From Symsagittifera roscoffensis (taxonomy: Eukaryota; Xenacoelomorpha; Acoela; Convolutidae): a stretch of DNA of 64,000 bases. The notes beneath the pieces are model-generated. The model made no database searches and was not told the DNA's origin. It saw nothing but the letters and a program-made list of their open reading frames with translations. Positions 58,301-64,000 of the stretch are shown in pieces. The stretch is from assembly GCF_963678635.1 (NCBI RefSeq), contig NC_087064.1, positions 63,171,548-63,235,547 of the forward strand, read 5' to 3'. The stretch's first letter is position 1, and each line of letters begins with the position of its first letter. The position numbers and the translations under genes are program-made.

Positions 58301-59578
58301 AAACTTTTACCACAAACTATTGAGTTAGTCTGGATCCCTTTTGATTTTTGCTATTCTATGGGCTCCGCTGTGGTGAAAAGTTAAATCCAACGTCAAACGT
58401 TGATTTCATTATCACGGAGCTCGGCAAAAATCTGTTAGGCAATGTAAAAAATAGAACAACTAATTTTTAATACAGAAAATTCACATACAAACTACACTCG
58501 TAGGTTGAAAAGCATACGTTATAAACTAATTTCCATTTTGTCACATTTTTGATAATCGAAAAACTCTTAATCTAATATCTAGATAACATGTATAAAGTTA
58601 TAAAATGAGGATGAAAAACAGCGGATACAATTTTATTCATAAAACCAAATCGATTGCTTTGTTTCTACAACCCGTATTAAAAAACACACAAAAAGAAGCA
58701 GTTTACATCTTTGTATCAAACATATTGAAAAATAAATATTTTATAATTCAAAATTAATGCCAAAATATTGAATTGTTTCGATTGTATCGTTAATTTCCCA
58801 AATGGCGTAAATCTTAAATGGCATAAAAACAAATCAATTCCCAAATGGCATAAACTATTTCAATAAATGTGTGAAAATTTTGAGGCGTAAAAAAGTAAGA
58901 TCTTTCCAGACAATTTTCACGCCTTAGTTTGCTCACTCGTCAACAAATTACTAAACACTCATCAACATTTAAATCAAACAGAACTATCGAATTCGTAAAA
59001 ATAGAGCCAAATTGAAGTTTTTGAAAAATGACGGGGTTGCAATTTCTATTATCACGGATATTTTTATTTTAAGAAACCGAAGCTACAAAATAAAACTTTT
59101 TTTTGGCTTTGTACCAAAACTGAATGCAATTCTAGGCTCACTTCACATATTGAAATGGGTAAATTGTTAACTTAGCCAACTACACATGCCCATATGCCTG
59201 ACTAAAACCGTTATAATGATCTCATTTTAAAAACTAAAATTCTTTCTGTTTTTCCCAAAACCCACTCGAATCAGTTGCCCAAAGTTACAAAAAACGCAGC
59301 CATAATCAGTATCACCAACGATACGCAAGGATGCCGAAATCCCGAGAAGTATCGAATCGTTGAGAATTCGAGATAAATGGGCTCAAATGAAGAACAGAAA
59401 AAAACTGTTAAAAAACGACAGAGAGTGGGCCATTTTTTTCTAACGAGTGGCAATTGAAAGCGCTTTCGAAATGTAGAATTTTTCTTTCTGATAGAACTTT
59501 TGAATCGTCACTGATAATTTTGTACCAAGTGTACATTATTTTTGGAGTATTTGGAGAATCAAAACTTCCCTTGGCTTA

Positions 59579-59785
59579 TTGTTTGCTTCAAAGTTAAACG
59601 ACACGAACATATCGACGACTGCTACAAATATTATCAAGAAAACTACAAAGAATGGACCTACAATGTTCCTGAAAGAAAAAAATGAAAAACCTAAACGCAA
59701 AGATTTGCAACGGAGATTCGAAGCCCAATCGCTCGATATTGACGAATATTGGGATAGTATTTCAGAAACTTGCCGAAACTTGTAA
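59579..59785 (+). CDS. Possible terminal exon, unrecognised
   Basis: A 68-codon frame with higher GC content than its flanks encodes a charged peptide (FLKEKNEKPKRKDLQRRFEA, then LDIDEYWDSISETCRNL) and ends in TAA at 59783. The composition and a Trp/Tyr/Cys-containing end look more protein-like than the surrounding ORFs. The neighbouring 59270-59460 also has raised GC content but broken frames. No start, splice partner or family was identified. The antisense 87-codon ORF is probably its shadow. It may be a decayed gene fragment. Confidence 0.25.
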   Translation: MFASKLNDTNISTTATNIIKKTTKNGPTMFLKEKNEKPKRKDLQRRFEAQSLDIDEYWDSISETCRNL

Positions 59786-60045
59786 AAATTATGAATCAAT
59801 TGATTTTTTCTTTCTGTTAATTATTCCGTTTATAATCTTTTCAAGTTAATTTAAATCTTTTTGAATTTTTTTGAAATTCATGCCATTTGAAAAGTATGCC
59901 TTTTGAGACGTAACAAATTCATCCCATCAGATCGTATGGAAATCTTTAAAAAAAGATATGAATTAATAATGGATTATAATCGATTAAATGGAATTATAAT
60001 TGATTATGATTTGATTTAAAAAAAAAGATATTATATTCGATTATT

Positions 60046-60485
60046 CATCGATTTTTTCTCATTGTTAGTAAAACTGGTCCTAAAATTACAAGATAATCAA
60101 TCAGTTTTAAGAATCTAGCCAGCAAAAAAAAGATTCTTTAAATCTTTAATTCTACAAATGAACGATTATTGAGTAATTCAGTTTTTTGATCTGGTAACTT
60201 ACTGGCACTTCAATTTCCTGAACGCTCTGAAAAATCGCTCTCAAAAACCGAAAAAAAAATTTTCATCAATTTTTTCTCATTGTTAGTAAAACTGGTCCTA
60301 TAATCACAAGATAATCAATCATTTTAAAAATCTAGCCATGGAAATCATTTAAAAAAATAATGTTCTAGCCCAGTAAAAAAAAAGATTCTTTAAATCTTTA
60401 ATTCTACAAATGAAAGATTATTGAGTAATTCAGTTTTTTGATCTGGAAATTTACTGGCACTTCATTTTCTTGAACGCTCTCAAAA
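60046..60485. repeat. Tandem repeat, 218-bp unit, two copies
   Basis: ATTGTTAGTAAAACTGGTCC occurs at 60061 and 60279, followed in both copies by CACAAGATAATCAATCA-like, AGATTCTTTAAATCTTTAAT and ATTGAGTAATTCAGTTTTTT words. A short insertion separates parts of the second copy. A C-rich patch follows at 60490-60515. Confidence 0.85.
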
Positions 60486-61029
60486 ACTTAACCCTCCCCA
60501 CCCCGCCCTCCCTCTAAGTTCAACATATCTTAAAATTTTCCCCTAAGTCACTTTTAAAAAAATTGAAAACTGATTCTACACTCATTGGAGTTTTACTAAA
60601 TGAACTTTTTGTTGATGTAGAAGAAAACGCTAATTTTGAAAAAATGCTTGTCGATATAATTTTCATAATATGAAACTGTATGACTAGAGATTCCCCTTAG
60701 CTTCATTTGTGAAATTGTATGACTAGCATTTTCCTTCTGTAGAGCTAAGATCGGGTATTTTGCCTTTGGTACCTAGAAAAGATTTGCCGACCTTGAACTG
60801 AACTAAGCCAACGCTTAAGCCTAAATGAACTTTGTACATTGCTAAGCAACGAATTTTCCTTTTTTTGCAAAAGAGAAAAACAGGGTGTTACCCGTACCCA
60901 GTAAATTTTCTAAAAACAGATCTGAAACAATCTTTTTCAGATCTAAATTTCAGATCTGAAATAGATTGTGAAATGTTTAAATAATGCTTGGATACTTAAA
61001 GGATTCGTTATTTCAGATCTAACTTCAGG

Positions 61030-64000
61030 TTTAACCTGTATAAAACAAAGCATGTATATAATCAAACTTAATCTCTAGATAGTCTGTATATAATATGTAG
61101 ATCATCTGTATACGTTTTTCGTAAAACTGATTATATTGTCTCAAAAGTAGACATCGTAACAAGGTCAAATTTAACTAACCATGACCTAAACTACGGAATG
61201 GTTTTTCAAAAATGTTGAAAACTTTTTGCTCAGGAAAGTTTTTCCTCAAAGTAATTCTTCAATCACTTAGGAAGAGCTGCTCAGCGCTAACTACAACTTT
61301 CCTAAAATTCCTCCTGAACTTCGCAATTCAAGGTCAAAAAAAATACTTTTTTGCGCGAAATTTATCTTAATACCATTTCTAAGATCAACTATTTTAAGGC
61401 ACCAAGTTTATCAAAATCAACAAAACAAACAGGAAAATTATTTAAACAAATTAATTATTGGTGCAACATACTTGCACTCCACTGATTTTAATAGTTTCTA
61501 CTCAGACCGATCGGGGGCGTTCACAAGTGCCAAAGTACAACAGTGCCGAAAAAGGCGGGAAAATTTCGGAATAATTTAAACGCATTTTCTAAAGAGCGGA
61601 AAATAACTGACGCTAATTAACAGAGAAAATCACTCCAATTTTGGAGCCAAAATGTCTGCAACTGCAAATTAAACAATTATTTTGGCAGCAAAACGTCTTA
61701 AGTGGCAAATTTTCTTGCTCAAAATTTTAAAGTGCTTTCAATTTATTGTAATGATTGTAATTGATTGCCGTTTAATTTTTGATTGTCGCTTTTAAGATGA
61801 CGAAATTTGTCCAAATTTTCGGCACTGTTGAACAAAGTTTTCATTTTCGACACTGTTGAACAAAATTTTCATTTTCGGCTCTGTTGTACTTCGGCACTGT
61901 TGTACTGCCCCGACCGATCATTCGAAAAATTTCGCAAAAAAATGTTTTGCTGACCGCAGGAATCCTCAGATTGTAAAATCTTAGAAGGATATCTTGAAAT
62001 ATCTAGTTTGCGTTAAACAGCTCTCCTCGGGTGATTTCAGGTGCTTAACAAAGAGGAAAGATTTACCTGATTACAAATTTATGCAGACCAAATGTAATTT
62101 AAAAAGCTTCTTAAAGATTTGGATGATTATTAAAGAAGTTGAAATTTTTAAAGCCCTTATAGTTTAGGGACAATAGACAATATAAACAAAATATTCTGGT
62201 TTTATATAAATCCTATAGATGTTATCTATAGATAGTATACAGATTGTCTGCAGATTATATAAGACTTTGCAATATAGAGATAATTTACTGAATTTTTACA
62301 TATTATCTACAGATTAAATACAGGTTTTAGAGAACAGAAAAATTGATTATTTAGGCACTAAAATCTATATAATTTGGTGAAAAATAATCAATTCTATTTG
62401 TATGGACTCGATTATTGTTCGCAAAACGGTTTCACATATATCGAATCAAAACTTATGTTAATCTGTGGTCTTCTCTTTAAATAAATGATTTTTATCCATT
62501 ATTGTCACTGCGGGTAGCATCAATTCATCTACAACGAAGAACGGATAGAAGAAATTCTTTTTAAGCAAAAATACATAGATTACAGAGCCTAAACAATCAG
62601 TTTCTCTTTTCCATTAAACCTATCTATAAATGCTGCAAAATTTTGTACTCCTCAATGTTATAGTGAGCTTCATTTAAATGAGGAGAGTTGCCCAAAGCTC
62701 CAAAAAATCCCTCTTTAATTTTGACATAGTGAGAAAGTTACACTTGTGCCAAGTTTCTTGATATGCAATTTCTAAAATCTACCTTTCTATAGCATTTTTT
62801 TAAAACCGTGTTGAGAAATTCAGTACATATTCTGAGTATAAGATGTAGAGAGTCTTTAAAAAATCTGTATGTAATCTATATTTGATCTGCATATACTCCG
62901 TATATAATCTGCATATAAAATGTAGATAATCTGTATGTATTCTGTATGCAATCTGCGTCAGATATGCATGACACATGATGCAGAAAAAAATTTAGTTTCA
63001 GTTTTAGTGTGTTGTGCTACATAATAAATTTGCAGAAGAAAATTTTGCAGAAAAAATGCTTTTTAATCGGCTATTAAAAATTTAGAATAAAAATTAGAAA
63101 ATAAATTTCAACACAAGTGATACTTTTTTTTAAAGATGATTGAGTTCTCTCCAATTTTGTCACAGAAGGACTTGTTTTGATTTCATTTAAAGCTCGTACC
63201 ACCGCCAGTATGACTTAAAAACGACACCACACTTGACCCTGACCACGAGATTTTTCTGAAATAGGCAAAAAAGGGTGACAGTATAACCTACTCCATAGCT
63301 CCATACGCTTTCGTGGATGGGTCAGAACGGTTGATACATCCAAGAAAAAACTGTTAAAAAACAAATTAAGAGGAAACAAAATATATTTTTAAAGCTACAA
63401 TGAGTTTCCAATAAAAAAGAGCGGACTTAGAATACACAACAACTTATCCTAAAGGTTGACCTGACTCGTTTTACACTTTTACTACTGATTAATTTAAAAA
63501 CAAATATTTGAACGAATACAGTCCAGTTTTCAAAAACAATTAATCAGGAAAAAAAATTGGCTCCTTCGGAAATAAATTAATTTGTTCATTTTAAATTGTA
63601 ACAGTAATATGTCGACTCTTTATTTTTCAGAAATTAAAGTTTTTCTTTGAAACCTCCGCAGCCTTGTAACGTAACAATTACTATCCCCCCAACAGATTTC
63701 TATAAATGGAGTCAATAGTTCAATGGAACGCTATAATCGGGAAAAAAAACGAATTCAAAATAATTCCAAAATATTTCGTCATCATTTACTTAGGTTAACT
63801 ACAATTTTGGAAACTTAATGAACCACCTATTGACAAAACTAGACCGATTGCATTTTATTCATTATCGAAGCGAATAAAATCGGTTGGCTTTTTGGTGCAT
63901 ATTGTCTTTTTGATGCAACTTTTTTTGAATTATACACATACTCTTGAGAGATTTTACACATATTAGAAACAGACTTTTTTTTACTGTCAATTGATCGAGT
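61030..64000 (+). repeat. Second unit of the 7,092-bp tandem duplication, cut by the window end
   Basis: It is nearly identical to 53938-56908: I noticed about five base differences in 2,971 bases (for example near 61057, 62803, 63540 and 63903). At the junction the two starts share only TTTAACC, so microhomology is short. It continues past the window edge. Confidence 0.92.
61513..61911 (+). mobile_element. Duplicated copy of the hAT-type MITE
   Basis: Identical by eye to 54421-54819, including both GACCGATC flanks. It arose by the 7,092-bp duplication, not by a second transposition. Confidence 0.9.

Larger units (their letters stand above)
53938..61029 (+). repeat. First unit (7,092 bp) of a recent direct tandem duplication
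   Basis: From 53938 onward the sequence matches 61030 onward at constant offset 7092 to the window end. Because the second copy begins exactly one offset after the first, this stretch is a complete unit adjacent to the next one. Only the overlap (53938-56908) can be compared. It holds the hAT-type MITE, a block of TGTATATAATCTG-like short repeats (55740-55870), gene-less DNA (55900-59270), a possible exon (59579) and a 218-bp tandem repeat. Confidence 0.9.

Overview
This window is eukaryotic and animal-like: AT-rich, gene-poor, with spliced genes carrying short introns, and packed with retroelement remains, tandem repeats and small inverted-repeat transposons. No single feature fixes the species. 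A small invertebrate fits. A nematode is possible, because one gene has a strong TTTTCAG acceptor 28 bases before its ATG, but this is not proven. No prokaryotic gene organisation is present.

Layout. (1) 1-5.9 kb: the 3' part of a broken, unrecognised long ORF on the + strand, open at the left edge, followed by a purine-rich tract and a ~2 kb palindrome with ~860-890 bp arms. (2) 6.2-7.6 kb (-): a 5'-truncated Penelope-like element with reverse transcriptase and GIY-YIG endonuclease. (3) 7.6-19.6 kb (-): a decayed Ty3/gypsy-class LTR retrotransposon. In order it reads coiled-coil gag N-terminus, capsid with two zinc knuckles, protease, reverse transcriptase, RNase H, integrase with a GPF module, then a macro-domain-like ORF, then an ORF joining a coiled-coil region to an SGNH/GDSL hydrolase domain. 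Every part is frameshifted, and the reverse transcriptase and SGNH active sites are mutated. (4) 19.6-25.6 kb: LTR/leader-like noncoding DNA with a 25-bp tandem repeat, a poly-C run, a diverged relative of the palindrome arm, and a ~40-copy 42-bp minisatellite. (5) 25.7-27.8 kb (+): two degenerate coding stretches, one gag/coiled-coil-like and one unrecognised.

(6) 27.8-41.2 kb: a long gene-poor stretch holding two copies of a GGATCAACCG-ended MITE, two other inverted-repeat elements and old diverged tandem repeats. (7) 41.3-50.9 kb: the two best host genes, a divergently oriented pair of paralogues of about 461 and 464 residues. They share a Cys-rich N-terminal cap like that of leucine-rich-repeat proteins, a shared eight-cysteine module of unknown identity, and a hydrophobic C-terminus. 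They look like secreted or membrane-anchored surface proteins. (8) 51.4-64 kb: nested tandem repeats (~545 bp, ~1 kb, 218 bp) and a very recent direct tandem duplication with a 7,092-bp unit. The duplication carries a 399-bp hAT-type MITE with a perfect 8-bp target duplication, and a matching empty site lies in the neighbouring repeat.

The two items most worth following are the macro-domain plus SGNH accessory module downstream of a gypsy-type pol, and the eight-cysteine surface-protein pair. All homology calls come from reading translations by eye; nothing was searched.
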